Of a stretch of 64,000 nucleotides of DNA, positions 7,689-16,157 are shown one piece after another. The notes beneath the pieces are model-generated. The model was not told the DNA's origin. It made no database searches and saw nothing but the letters and a program-made list of their open reading frames with translations. The translations under genes were made by a program, and so were the position numbers. Positions within the stretch are counted from its first letter, which is position 1; every line of letters starts with the position of its first letter. Source of the stretch: Hymenobacter norwichensis DSM 15439 (GTDB lineage: Bacteria > Bacteroidota > Bacteroidia > Cytophagales > Hymenobacteraceae); NCBI RefSeq assembly GCF_000420705.1, contig NZ_ATVL01000012.1, positions 124,001 to 188,000 of the forward strand. The letters are read 5' to 3'.

Positions 7689-9361
7689 TGCTTGATGAAC
7701 GGACGCGTGGTAGTGGTGGTAGCCGTGGTGATAACCAGGTTGTAGTGGCCGCTTTGCAGCTTGCTAACCGGTAATTTTAGCGTGTTCTGGCCTTGGCTCA
7801 GGGTAGCAGCCTGCTCGAATACGCGGGCTCCTAGGGCGTTGTACACCGTCAGGGTGGCCGCTTCTTTTTGGTTGTGGCTGAGTTGCAGCGTCAGTTCCGA
7901 GCCGTTCACCGGGTTCGGGTACACGTCGGCTTTAGCCAGCTCGGCCTGCCCGTTTTTCGTGCTCAGAGCGGTGCCTAGTACGCCTTTACGGGCAATAACA
8001 ACGGCCGTGGACTTGTTGAATACCACCGACTGACCGGCGGCATCTACCGTGGCCTGGGTGTTAGCGTCGGGGCTCTGCATGGAGATGAAGATGAACCGCT
8101 CGTCGGGTGAGAGGGTCATGCCGGTTGGCTCGCAGCCAGCGGGCGTCACGGCAAACACTTCTACGGCCGGGTTGGCCTGCGTGTGGCAAGGCTTAATCAG
8201 CCATACGTGGTTGCGGCCGCCATCCTGCAACACGTACAGGTTGCCCTGCGAGTCGAAGGTCAGGTTGTCGTTGCCGGTGCGCCACAGCTCCGAGATGGTA
8301 CCCGAGCCGTAGTTGATGGTGTAGGCCTGCGCGGTGTTGGTGGGCGTGTTGCCAGCAAAGATTTCAAAGTTGCTGAACGTGGTGCCCGTAGCGCCCGTGT
8401 CGGTGAAGCGGTAGATGGTGCCGGGGCCCTTTGCCGTGAAATACACCTGGCCGGTTAGGGGGCTGATTTCGATGTCCTCGACGCCGTTGAAGCTGGTAGC
8501 ACCCAGTGCTCGCGCGGCAGCGGTGGTGTTGTTGCACTCGGCAGGCGTGGAGTTCGGAATTTGAATCCAGGTGCCGGCAGTGCCCGTGCCGATAGCGCCG
8601 TTTAGTTGCAGAGCGTAGAGCGTGCCGTTGCCGAGCTGGCCAGCCGTGGTAGCCACGTACTTGTACACGAAGCTGTTGCTGGAACCATCATCAGCGCCTT
8701 CGTAGGCGGTACGTTGGTCGGCGGCTACCACGATATTCTCGTGCTTGAGGCGGCCCATTTTCCAGAGCTTATCGGGCGTGCCGTCGCCGTTCTGGTCTTT
8801 CACGGTGTGCGTAACCGGGTCGATTTCCACGTTCCAGCCCGAGTCCATGTACCCGTCGTTGTTGGTGTCGGTGGGGGTGGTGGGGCCGGTGTTTTCCTCG
8901 CAGGTTACAATCGTGCTCCAGGGCGTAACCGTGCCCGAGCAGTTGTTGATGGTCCCTACCACCGAACCGAAATTCACGGGGTGCTTGGCCGTCACGTTCC
9001 ACAGCTTGGTGGCGGCGTTGAAGTTCAGGCTGAGCATGCTCACGCCCGAGGTAGTACCCGAGCCCTCGTGGTTGATAGAAAGGTAGCCGTTGGTGCTGCT
9101 GCCCGCAATAGGAGCGTAGCCCGTAAAGTCGAAGGCTTCCAGCATGTTTCCATCGGCGGCATTGGTATAGGGCATGTTGCCCTGCGCCAGCATCTGGAAA
9201 GTATGGGTAGCTGGAATGCGCAAGTCCTGGGGCTGGGTGGTCGGCTCCACCGACGTAAACCGGCTGATGTGGTCGGCGGGTAGGGTAGGGCAGGGCACTT
9301 GGGCCAAGGCTTTGCCACCGCCAAGCAGAGCTGCTAAGAGAAGAGTAGAGGTAGGTTTCAT
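7685..9361 (-). CDS. PhoX-type phosphatase (DUF839) with T9SS tail
   Basis: 558 residues: Sec signal (1-20), a PhoX/DUF839 beta-propeller, and a T9SS type A sorting domain (about 480-558, VYPNP then a C-terminal ITT...FIKQ strand). PhoX landmarks are present: NHEG (97-100) and TCEEN (C154-E155-E156), where the cysteine and acidic residues coordinate the Fe/Ca cofactor in characterised PhoX, plus GRLKHEN. The family consists of secreted alkaline phosphatases releasing phosphate from organic esters. The sorting tail predicts export through T9SS to the surface or medium. It is the first gene of the overlapping operon. DUF839 also includes proteins without proven phosphatase activity, so the substrate is inferred. 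Confidence 0.85.
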   Translation of the reverse strand: MKPTSTLLLAALLGGGKALAQVPCPTLPADHISRFTSVEPTTQPQDLRIPATHTFQMLAQGNMPYTNAADGNMLEAFDFTGYAPIAGSSTNGYLSINHEGSGTTSGVSMLSLNFNAATKLWNVTAKHPVNFGSVVGTINNCSGTVTPWSTIVTCEENTGPTTPTDTNNDGYMDSGWNVEIDPVTHTVKDQNGDGTPDKLWKMGRLKHENIVVAADQRTAYEGADDGSSNSFVYKYVATTAGQLGNGTLYALQLNGAIGTGTAGTWIQIPNSTPAECNNTTAAARALGATSFNGVEDIEISPLTGQVYFTAKGPGTIYRFTDTGATGTTFSNFEIFAGNTPTNTAQAYTINYGSGTISELWRTGNDNLTFDSQGNLYVLQDGGRNHVWLIKPCHTQANPAVEVFAVTPAGCEPTGMTLSPDERFIFISMQSPDANTQATVDAAGQSVVFNKSTAVVIARKGVLGTALSTKNGQAELAKADVYPNPVNGSELTLQLSHNQKEAATLTVYNALGARVFEQAATLSQGQNTLKLPVSKLQSGHYNLVITTATTTTTRPFIKQ

Positions 9362-9526
9362 ACTGGATTATGTTGTTGCTGAATTGCGCCGCAAGTTCCA
9401 AATCCACTATTTCGTCTGGTTTACGTCCAGGTTACCACTAAATGAACTCCTAGTAAAGCCAGTGTTACCACGCATGTCGTACCGCTGGCGCCGAGTACTC
9501 GTACCCGATAAACTGAAAGTTCGCGT

Positions 9527-9534
9527 TACATTCG
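9527..9534 (+). promoter_or_regulatory. Variant -7 element TACATTCG before plug gene
   Basis: TACATTCG differs from TAnnTTTG by one base and ends 5 nt before the ATG at 9540, so the transcript would be almost leaderless. Weak on its own. Confidence 0.3.
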
Positions 9535-9539
9535 CCCTT

Positions 9540-10883
9540 ATGCCTCGCTATTCCTACCTCGTTAGTTTGTTGTTGCTGGCCGCGTCCTGCGTGCCGCTGG
9601 GTACGCCCATCACCGACCCCAACGCCGCGCGCCGGCCCGGTGGCGCCCCTCAGCAGCCCCCCGAATACTACGCCGACCGCACCCTGCGCTACCAGGACTA
9701 CATCTACGACTCCAACGTGCGCTCGGTGCAGTGTTACGTGGCCTCGGGCAGCAACACCGAAATCTTCACGCCGCCGGTGGTGCCCATTTCGCAGGAGCAG
9801 CCCATTACGCTGGAGTTTGATATTGTGGCCGAGCAAAGCCAACGCCTCACGGCCAAGGTCGTGCACTGCGACGTAGACTGGAAACCGTCGATTCTAACGG
9901 ATATGCAGTTTCTGAGCGAGATAAACGAGTTTCTGTTCACCGATTACCGCACCTCCGTCAACACCAAAGTGCCTTACTACCACTACAAGCTGCAAGTACC
10001 GCGCGTGAAGCTGAGCGGCAACTACCTGCTGGTGGTGCAGGGCGCCGGCAACACGCCGCTGCTGAGCCGGCGGCTGCTAGTGTACGAAAATGGCGTGCAG
10101 ATTGCCTTAAAGCAGGGTATTCCGGTGGCCGGCACCGAGCGGTACACCTTGCAGCAGGTTGATTTCGGGATTCGCTACAACATGCAGCTCGTCAACCCAG
10201 CGCAGGAAGTGAAGGTGGTGCTGCGCCAGAATTTCCGCTGGGACAATGCCAAGTACAACCTGCGCCCCACCTTCGTGCGCGACGCCGAGCGCCAGCTCGA
10301 TTACCAGTATTTCAATTTCGAAAACGCCTTCCCGGCACTCACCGAGTTCCGCTTCTTCGATCTGCGCACGTTCCGGTCGTTGGGTATCGGGGTGGCCAAG
10401 CTCGATGCCGCCGCTTCCCCCCGCACGGCCCTGTTGCAGCTGGATGGCAGCCGCAACGGGCAGGCTTACACTCAGTTTGAGGACATCAACGGGCAGCGCG
10501 TATTTGAAAGCCGCGAGTACGGCAACGGCGCCACCAACGCCGACTACCTGAACGTGACGTTTCAACTGAAAGCCGAGCAGCCGGCGGCTGGCCCCGTGTA
10601 CGTGCTGGGCGCCCTCACCGACTGGCAGTTCAAAGACGAGTTTAAGCTCACCTACGATGCCGAAAACCAGCTCTACACCGGCCGGGCGCTGGTGAAGCAA
10701 GGCTACTACAATTACATCTACGCTACCCAAACTCCGCAGGGTCCCAATAGCGTGATGTGGGAAGGCAGCCACCAGGAAACCGAAAACCAGTACGACCTGC
10801 TGGTGTACTACCGCCCGCCTGGCACCCGCGCCGACCTGCTCATCGGCTACCAGAGCATTGATTTCAACAGCCGCCGGCCCTAA
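9540..10883 (+). CDS. T9SS Plug protein (DUF5103/PF17116)
   Basis: A 447-residue lipoprotein: MPRYSYLVSLLLLAASC is a lipobox signal, which fixes the start at 9540 although the frame is open further upstream. The body is a DUF5103-type beta-rich protein (YYADRTLRYQDYIYDSNVRSVQCY near the N terminus; YYNYIYATQTPQG and QTENQYDLLVYYRPPG-like strands at the end). In Flavobacterium the DUF5103 Plug protein closes the periplasmic side of the giant SprA translocon of the type IX secretion system. Consistent with this, two proteins encoded in the window carry T9SS sorting domains, one in the divergent gene next door. The antiporter gene follows 68 nt downstream on the same strand. Confidence 0.85.
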   Translation: MPRYSYLVSLLLLAASCVPLGTPITDPNAARRPGGAPQQPPEYYADRTLRYQDYIYDSNVRSVQCYVASGSNTEIFTPPVVPISQEQPITLEFDIVAEQSQRLTAKVVHCDVDWKPSILTDMQFLSEINEFLFTDYRTSVNTKVPYYHYKLQVPRVKLSGNYLLVVQGAGNTPLLSRRLLVYENGVQIALKQGIPVAGTERYTLQQVDFGIRYNMQLVNPAQEVKVVLRQNFRWDNAKYNLRPTFVRDAERQLDYQYFNFENAFPALTEFRFFDLRTFRSLGIGVAKLDAAASPRTALLQLDGSRNGQAYTQFEDINGQRVFESREYGNGATNADYLNVTFQLKAEQPAAGPVYVLGALTDWQFKDEFKLTYDAENQLYTGRALVKQGYYNYIYATQTPQGPNSVMWEGSHQETENQYDLLVYYRPPGTRADLLIGYQSIDFNSRRP

Positions 10884-10951
10884 CCAAGAACCGGCCGAAA
10901 GAAGAGCGGCTGCGTACACAGGAGCTTCCTCTTTTATATATGTAGCCACCT

Positions 10952-12232
10952 ATGTCGCTCTACAACCTGATTCTGGTGGTGCTGGGCGTCGCCATTCTGG
11001 CCGTGGCCTGGCTCCCGTCGTTGCTGCGCAAGTATCCGCTTTCCTACCCCATCTTGTTTGTGGCACTGGGAGCGGTGGTGTTTTCGCTGCCGCTGGGTTT
11101 GCCCGACCCCGACCCCATCAAGCATTCCACCTTCGTGATGCACCTGTCGGAAATCTGCGTGACGGTGGCCCTCACAGGTACTGGCCTCAAGATTGACCGC
11201 AAGTTTTCCTTGTGGCGCTGGCGGGCGCCTTTGCAGTTGGTGCTGGTGCTAATGGTGATTACCATCGGCATTTTTACGGTGGTGGCTTGGCGGCTAGGTA
11301 GTTTGCTGCCGGCTTCGGCGGTGCTGCTGGCCGCTACCCTGGCCCCCACCGACCCGGTGTTGGCCGGCGACGTGCAGGTGGGCAAGCCCGGCGAAGGGCG
11401 CGAAGACAACGTGCGCTTCTCGCTCACCGGCGAGGCTGGCCTCAACGACGGCTTGGCTTTCCCCTTCGTGCACCTGGCCATTATTCTGCTGCCGGTAGCC
11501 ACGCTGCCATTTGCCGAGCGGCTCTGGCACTGGGTCTGGCTGGACATCGGCTACCGTGTTGCTATGGGAGTGGCCGGCGGCTGGCTGGCCGGCAAGGCGC
11601 TGTCGTTCCTGATTTTTGATTTGCCCCACCGGGTGCGCATCAACCCGGAGGCGTACGGGTTTGTAGCATTGGCTGTTACGCTCACGGCTTATGGCGTTAC
11701 GGAGCTGCTGCACGGCTACGGCTTCATGGCCGTATTCATTGCCTCCGTTACGTTGCGCGGGCACGAGCGGAGCCACGAGTACCACACCGAGATGCACGAA
11801 TTCACCGACCAGCTGGAGCGGTTGTTTATTGTGGTGATTCTGATCCTGTTTGGCGGCGCGCTGGCGAAAGGCTTACTGGCCCCTCTGACTTGGCACGGCG
11901 CGGCGCTAGGGCTGTTTCTACTGCTGGTGCTGCGGCCCGCCGGCGGCCTTCTGACGTTGGGCCGCAGCCGCTTGTCATGGCCGGAACGGCTGGTGATTTC
12001 GTTTTTCGGGATTCGCGGTATCGGTTCCTTCTTTTACCTGGGCTACGCCTTCAGCGGGTGGGAGTTTGTTGAAGCCCGGGAGCTGTGGGCCATTACCGGC
12101 TTCACCGTCCTGACTTCCATTATCATGCACGGGGTGCTGGCCACGCCCGTAATGAACTGGCTGGACCGTCACCACGGCCGCCCCACGGCCCTGGAGTTGG
12201 AAGAGCAGGCGCTGGAAAAAACCACCACCTGA
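10952..12232 (+). CDS. CPA1-type cation:proton antiporter
   Basis: A 426-residue, highly hydrophobic protein with about 12 transmembrane helices. The ion-binding helix signatures of CPA1 exchangers are visible: LAPTDPVLAGDV and LTGEAGLNDGLAFPFV. Members exchange Na+ or K+ for H+ across the inner membrane, for pH and salt homeostasis. The C terminus is a short charged cytoplasmic tail without a regulatory (TrkA-C) domain. A second, distinct CPA1 paralogue is encoded at 18965-20236. The ATG at 10952 gives a natural start at the first helix. Confidence 0.9.
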   Translation: MSLYNLILVVLGVAILAVAWLPSLLRKYPLSYPILFVALGAVVFSLPLGLPDPDPIKHSTFVMHLSEICVTVALTGTGLKIDRKFSLWRWRAPLQLVLVLMVITIGIFTVVAWRLGSLLPASAVLLAATLAPTDPVLAGDVQVGKPGEGREDNVRFSLTGEAGLNDGLAFPFVHLAIILLPVATLPFAERLWHWVWLDIGYRVAMGVAGGWLAGKALSFLIFDLPHRVRINPEAYGFVALAVTLTAYGVTELLHGYGFMAVFIASVTLRGHERSHEYHTEMHEFTDQLERLFIVVILILFGGALAKGLLAPLTWHGAALGLFLLLVLRPAGGLLTLGRSRLSWPERLVISFFGIRGIGSFFYLGYAFSGWEFVEARELWAITGFTVLTSIIMHGVLATPVMNWLDRHHGRPTALELEEQALEKTTT

Positions 12233-12379
12233 TAGCGCCTCAGTAGATAAGAACTGTCTTGGGAAAGCTAAAAAGCAGTTTGGCACAGTAGTAGCCTAGC
12301 AAGGCTGAACGGCTTGTAACCTTTACATAGCTCAGCTTCGTTGCAGGCCTATCCTATTCCTCGCTCCACTCTCTCCCAT

Positions 12380-13831
12380 ATGCAACCTACCCTCACCGCC
12401 GTTGTGCGTACCGGCCTCACCCTGACGCTCCTGTTGCCCCTGGCCGGTTCGCGGCTAGCTGCCACTGAAACCATTGCCGTACCCTCGCCGCCCCCGGTGC
12501 AGGGTGCCCAGCCCGACCCACAAGTTATTGCCCAGTTCGGGCTACTCGATAACGCCAAGCTGCAAGCCTATATCGACCAGAAAGGCATGCAGATGGGCCG
12601 GATTTCCGACCGCCCCGCCGATGTAAAAGGCTTTACCGTCGTCGATTCGCCCATCATCAATGCCTTTGCCACGCCCGATGGCCACGTGTATTTTACCCGC
12701 GGCATTCTGGCCTATTTCAACAACGAAGCGCAGTTCAGCGGAGTACTCGGCCACGAAATCGGGCATATCACGGCCCGCCACGGCCAGAAGCAGCAAACCC
12801 GTTCCACTGCCATTAACGGCGCTATTCTGCTGGGCTCTATCTTCTCAAAGCGCATTGCGTCTATAGCCCAGCCCGCCACGCAGCTGGCGAGCATCGGGCT
12901 CCTGAAATACGGCCGCGACGACGAAACCGAATCCGACCAGTTGGGTGTGAAATACTCCAGCAAAATAGGCTACGACCCGGCCTCAATGGCTGACTTCTTC
13001 CTGACCCTTTCGCGCACCGAGCAAAGTAGCGGCGCGGCCACTGTGCCCACCTTCCTGTCGTCGCACCCTAACTCCGCCGACCGCTACACCACCGTAAAGA
13101 AACTGGCGCAGCAAGCCGAGCAACAGGCCGGCCGCCAGCTAGCCGTCAACCGTGACCAGTACCTGCGCCTAATTGAGGGCCTGCCCTACGGCGACAACCC
13201 GCGCGAAGGCTACGTGGAAAACAGCGTGTTCTATCACCCCGACCTGAAGTTCCAGTTTCCGGTGCCGGAGGGCTGGAAGTCGCAGAACTCGCCCAGCCAG
13301 TTCCAGATGGCCGAGCCTAACGGCAAGGCCGTGCAGATTCTGCTGCCCGCCGGTAACAAAGGCCTCGACGAAACCGCCCAGGCCTTGGCCCAGCAGCTGA
13401 AGCTCCAGAACGCTCAGGCCCAGAAAACCACCGTTAACAACTTCCCGGCCCTCGTTATTCAGGGCGACCAGGTAGGGCAGGACCAGTCGGGGCAGCAGGG
13501 CGTCACGGCCAGCACCCTGACCTACCTCATCCAGGACGGCCAGACAATTTATGCCCTGGTAGGCCTCTGCGGCCCCGGCACCCTCGGCACCTACGGCAGC
13601 ACGTTCCAGCGCACTGCCCAAGGCTTTCGCCGCCTCACCGACGCCGCCAAACTCAACAAGCAGCCCGAGCGTGTCCGCATCAAAACTGCCAAAGCCGGCC
13701 AAACGCTGGCCCAGGCCCTCGCCGCCAACGGCATTTCCAGCAAACGCTACGACGAACTAGCCATCCTCAACGGCATGAAAACCACTGATAAAATGACGGC
13801 TGGAATGCTGTTTAAAGTGGTGGGGAAGTAA
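12380..13831 (+). CDS. M48 family metalloprotease with C-terminal LysM-like domain
   Basis: 483 residues with a signal peptide (MQPTLTAVVRTGLTLTLLLPLAGSRLA); the upstream in-frame ATG at 12341 only adds a nonspecific extension. The M48 zinc motif HEIGH lies at 125-129 and the third ligand in ETESD (182-186), followed by the usual SHPNSADR. An additional mixed alpha/beta domain (about 290-420) and a LysM-like end (AGQTLAQALAANGISS...LAILNGM) follow. Relatives such as BepA/LoiP are periplasmic proteases for outer-membrane quality control; the LysM-like end suggests peptidoglycan contact. It ends at a very strong hairpin shared with the convergent gene. Confidence 0.9.
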   Translation: MQPTLTAVVRTGLTLTLLLPLAGSRLAATETIAVPSPPPVQGAQPDPQVIAQFGLLDNAKLQAYIDQKGMQMGRISDRPADVKGFTVVDSPIINAFATPDGHVYFTRGILAYFNNEAQFSGVLGHEIGHITARHGQKQQTRSTAINGAILLGSIFSKRIASIAQPATQLASIGLLKYGRDDETESDQLGVKYSSKIGYDPASMADFFLTLSRTEQSSGAATVPTFLSSHPNSADRYTTVKKLAQQAEQQAGRQLAVNRDQYLRLIEGLPYGDNPREGYVENSVFYHPDLKFQFPVPEGWKSQNSPSQFQMAEPNGKAVQILLPAGNKGLDETAQALAQQLKLQNAQAQKTTVNNFPALVIQGDQVGQDQSGQQGVTASTLTYLIQDGQTIYALVGLCGPGTLGTYGSTFQRTAQGFRRLTDAAKLNKQPERVRIKTAKAGQTLAQALAANGISSKRYDELAILNGMKTTDKMTAGMLFKVVGK

Positions 13832-13843
13832 ATTCAATAGAAG

Positions 13844-13902
13844 CGAGTAAACCAGAACCGCCCCCTAGAAATTGATTCCAGGGGGCGGTTCTGGTTTACT
13901 CG
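13844..13902. terminator. Perfect 23-bp bidirectional hairpin
   Basis: Arms 13844-13866 and 13880-13902 are perfectly complementary (23 bp, core AACCGCCCCCT/AGGGGGCGGTT) with a 13-nt loop. It lies between the convergent M48 protease and lipoprotein genes, and the TAA of the minus-strand gene sits inside the right arm. Confidence 0.8.
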
Positions 13903-14369
13903 ATTAAAATTATCTTCTTGGCTCGCACTATTCGATAGTGCCCAGGGTAAAATTGACTAACATAGATGCTCCCAGCCATCTTTATCGGATCAATATTTTT
14001 CATTGTATTCACCGATAAATCGTCCTCGCGTTTTAGAGTTAGCTCTACCGCAGATAGGTAGGAGCGTTGTCTCCAGCTGTTCTTTACATAAAATGAATCA
14101 GGGGTGCTGGGCCAGGAAACGTTCAGTAACGCAAATTCTAGTGCGCTTGTGCTAATATGCCGGGCTTTGTGCTCATGGATCAACCGAATGTTTTGACCGA
14201 ACGAGAGAGTATCGTTGAAAGTGCACGGAATGAAATAGTCGAAACTAGTGTGATTTCGAGCATTATCCATCACTAAAAGCCCAGTTTCATGCAGATAAGC
14301 AGGTTTCTGCTGGCAGGCCGTTTCAGCAAGGCAGCCAAGCAAAAAACCAAGCGCGTATTTCTTTACCAC
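13896..14369 (-). CDS. Putative lipoprotein, orphan
   Basis: The ATG at 14399 lies inside the terminator hairpin of the upstream gene, so I prefer the GTG at 14369, giving VVKKYALGFLLGCLAETACQQ with a lipobox-like cysteine and about 156 residues. The mature part contains a beta-rich region (FDYFIPCTFNDTLSFGQNIRL; FALLNVSW) and no recognised family. Base composition is clearly lower in GC than its neighbours. It lies downstream of ychF and the PhnA-like gene but is separated from them by a terminator, so it needs its own promoter, which I could not identify. Confidence 0.55.
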   Translation of the reverse strand: MVKKYALGFLLGCLAETACQQKPAYLHETGLLVMDNARNHTSFDYFIPCTFNDTLSFGQNIRLIHEHKARHISTSALEFALLNVSWPSTPDSFYVKNSWRQRSYLSAVELTLKREDDLSVNTMKNIDPIKMAGSIYVSQFYPGHYRIVRAKKIILIE

Positions 14370-14379
14370 TATGATACAA

Positions 14380-14414
14380 AAACGCCCCGGTCGCATCATG
14401 CGACTGGGGCGTTT
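14380..14414 (-). terminator. Rho-independent terminator after PhnA-like gene
   Basis: 17-nt arms (AAACGCCCC...GGGGCGTTT, one mismatch) followed on the minus strand by TTTTTG; it closes the ychF transcription unit. Confidence 0.85.
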
Positions 14415-14447
14415 AAGTTATTAACTTTTACTGAAGAAACAGTGATA

Positions 14448-14657
14448 TTAGGCTTTCTTCAAAAACTCAGTTTTGAGCACCATCGTGCTGCCACCGGCGC
14501 GACCTTCAATTTCGGCGGGCGAGTTGGTGAGACGAATGTTATTGACCACCGTACCGCGCTTGAGTGTAAGCGAAGAGCCTTTCACTTTCAAGTCCTTGAT
14601 GAGCGTCACCGAGTCGCCTTCCGCGAGCAGATTGCCGTTGCTGTCTTTTACGTCCAT
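14448..14657 (-). CDS. PhnA/YjdM C-terminal domain protein
   Basis: A 69-residue stand-alone version of the PhnA/YjdM C-terminal domain (KDSNGNLLAEGDSVTLIKDLKVKG, then LKRGTVVNNIRL and VLKTEFLKK), an SH3-like fold. E. coli YjdM has an N-terminal zinc ribbon, absent here; only two residues precede the domain. Despite the historic alkylphosphonate name, YjdM is not a phosphonate-degrading enzyme and its role is unclear. The gene begins 15 nt after the ychF stop, on the same strand and before a shared terminator, so it is co-transcribed with ychF. Confidence 0.85.
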   Translation of the reverse strand: MDVKDSNGNLLAEGDSVTLIKDLKVKGSSLTLKRGTVVNNIRLTNSPAEIEGRAGGSTMVLKTEFLKKA

Positions 14658-14672
14658 GAGGAAAAGCAGAAG

Positions 14673-15770
14673 TTACACATTGAAGCGGAAGTGCATGATG
14701 TCGCCGTCTTGCACCACGTATTCTTTGCCTTCCACGGCCATCTTGCCGGCTTCTTTGATTTTTACTTCAGTCTTATATTCCTGGTAATCCGCTAGTTTAA
14801 TTACCTCAGCCCGGATAAAGCCCTTCTCAAAATCGGAGTGAATGACACCTGCCGCTGCCGGAGCCTTGTCGCCCTTATGGATGGTCCAGGCGCGTACTTC
14901 CTGCACCCCGGCCGTGAAGTAGGTAATCAGATTGAGCAAAGTGTAGGAGGCGCGAATCAGGCGGTTCAGGCCCGACTCGGTGAGGCCGTATTCGCCCAAG
15001 AACATCTCCTTTTCCTCGGGGTCTTCCATCTCCGCAATCTGCGACTCAATGGCGGCTGATACCAGTACCACTTCGGCGCCTTCCTGCGTCACGTGCGCCT
15101 GTAAAGCCGCTGTATGAGCGTTGCCGGTAATAGCGCTAGCTTCGTCCACATTGGCCACGTAAATCACGGGCTTGATGGTGAGCAACTGTAAATCAGCAAC
15201 GGCTTCCAATTCCTCGGCCGTGGCCTCCACGGCGCGGGCATTCTGGCCAGCTTCCAGCGCTGCCTTAAACTTCTGTAGCGCCGCTACTTCCTTCTTAGCC
15301 ACTGCGTCGCCACCCTTGGCCGAGCGCTCCGACTTAGCGAGTTTCTTGTCTACGCTCTCCAAGTCTTTAATTTGCAGCTCGGTGTCAATAACATCTTTGT
15401 CGAACACGGGGTCGACGCCGCCGGCGACGTGCACAATGTTGGGGTCGTCGAAGCAGCGGATAACGTGAATGATGGCGTCTACCTCACGAATGTTAGCCAA
15501 GAACTTGTTGCCCAGTCCTTCGCCTTTGGAAGCGCCTTTCACCAGGCCGGCAATGTCCACAAACTCGATAATGGTCGGTAGTACCCGCTTCGGGTTCACC
15601 AGTGCCTCCAGAATCTGGAGCCGCTCATCGGGCACGGTAATCACGCCCACGTTCGGCTCGATGGTGCAGAACGGATAGTTGGCCGATTCGGCCTTGGCGT
15701 TGGAAAGAGCGTTGAAAAGCGTGGATTTGCCGACGTTTGGCAGGCCGACGATACCGCAGCGGAGACCCAT
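14673..15770 (-). CDS. ychF: Redox-regulated ribosome-associated ATPase YchF
   Basis: 365 residues, the normal length for YchF/OLA1. The G1 loop GLPNVGKST (8-16) is followed by the TIEPNVGVITVPD switch region, then a coiled-coil helical arm and a C-terminal TGS domain (ending EYVVQDGDIMHFRFNV). YchF binds ATP rather than GTP and associates with ribosomes, acting in stress-dependent control of translation. The ATG at 15770 is chosen because it starts MGLRCGIVGLPNVGK; the longer frame to 15833 runs into the promoter element. Transcription is likely from TACCTTTG at 15831-15838. Confidence 0.96.
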   Translation of the reverse strand: MGLRCGIVGLPNVGKSTLFNALSNAKAESANYPFCTIEPNVGVITVPDERLQILEALVNPKRVLPTIIEFVDIAGLVKGASKGEGLGNKFLANIREVDAIIHVIRCFDDPNIVHVAGGVDPVFDKDVIDTELQIKDLESVDKKLAKSERSAKGGDAVAKKEVAALQKFKAALEAGQNARAVEATAEELEAVADLQLLTIKPVIYVANVDEASAITGNAHTAALQAHVTQEGAEVVLVSAAIESQIAEMEDPEEKEMFLGEYGLTESGLNRLIRASYTLLNLITYFTAGVQEVRAWTIHKGDKAPAAAGVIHSDFEKGFIRAEVIKLADYQEYKTEVKIKEAGKMAVEGKEYVVQDGDIMHFRFNV

Positions 15771-15806
15771 AAGGTGAGATAGTGAAATGGTGAAAAGGTG
15801 AGTTGG
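15771..15806. repeat. GGTGA-rich short repeat in ychF leader
   Basis: The 5' leader of ychF contains imperfect tandem units on the plus strand (GGTGAGATAGTGAAATGGTG and on). The same word structure occurs at 33958-33972 and, inverted, at 34001-34010. Confidence 0.45.
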
Positions 15807-15830
15807 CGGACTAACCGCGCAATTCGGGGG

Positions 15831-15838
15831 CAAAGGTA
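15831..15838 (-). promoter_or_regulatory. -7 promoter element for ychF
   Basis: TACCTTTG on the minus strand, 60 nt before the ATG of ychF. Confidence 0.6.
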
Positions 15839-15934
15839 CGGGGCTTTTCCGGGGAAAGCACGGCCCGCTTCACGTTGCGGCCATTAGCCAAGCAATAGTT
15901 GAACCAGCTACGGCACTGTAGCTGTTGAGCTGCT

Positions 15935-16033
15935 ATGTGTGAACATCATAAACCCGCCCAGAAATTGCAGCGCTTCTGCCTATATGTAGCAGCCGGCGTT
16001 ATCGTTATTATCACGCAGTACTACACGCTCTGA
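15935..16033 (+). CDS. Candidate 32-residue membrane microprotein
   Basis: A 33-codon frame starting ATG TGT GAA with a charged N-terminal third (MCEHHKPAQKLQRF), one hydrophobic helix (CLYVAAGVIVII) and a short polar tail (TQYYTL). It lies in an otherwise empty interval and is followed 35 nt later by a strong hairpin, which suggests the stretch is transcribed. There is no clear promoter match. It is too short to assign a family; conservation across relatives would be the test. Confidence 0.4.
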   Translation: MCEHHKPAQKLQRFCLYVAAGVIVIITQYYTL

Positions 16034-16068
16034 GAAGCCCAAAGTAGTTGGCTGGTAGCTTAAAAAAA

Positions 16069-16104
16069 GTAGTGCCCACCCCTTATGTAAGGAGTGGGCA
16101 CTAC
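16069..16104. terminator. Bidirectional terminator hairpin
   Basis: 17-nt arms (GTAGTGCCCACCCCTTA and its near complement, one mismatch), preceded by a run of seven A, between the candidate microprotein (+) and the DUF3276 gene (-). Confidence 0.7.
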
Positions 16105-16157
16105 CGTAGAATAAGTTGCTAATAATGGACTAATTGCTTCGCTGGACTTCGGAATGC

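Noticed and set aside
8606..9283. 225-codon plus-strand frame inside the PhoX gene
   Set aside because: Antisense to a protein with intact PhoX motifs; Val/Gly/His-rich translation typical of antisense frames.
10107..10949. 280-codon minus-strand frame over the Plug gene
   Set aside because: Antisense to a DUF5103 protein with a lipoprotein signal; composition typical of shadow frames.
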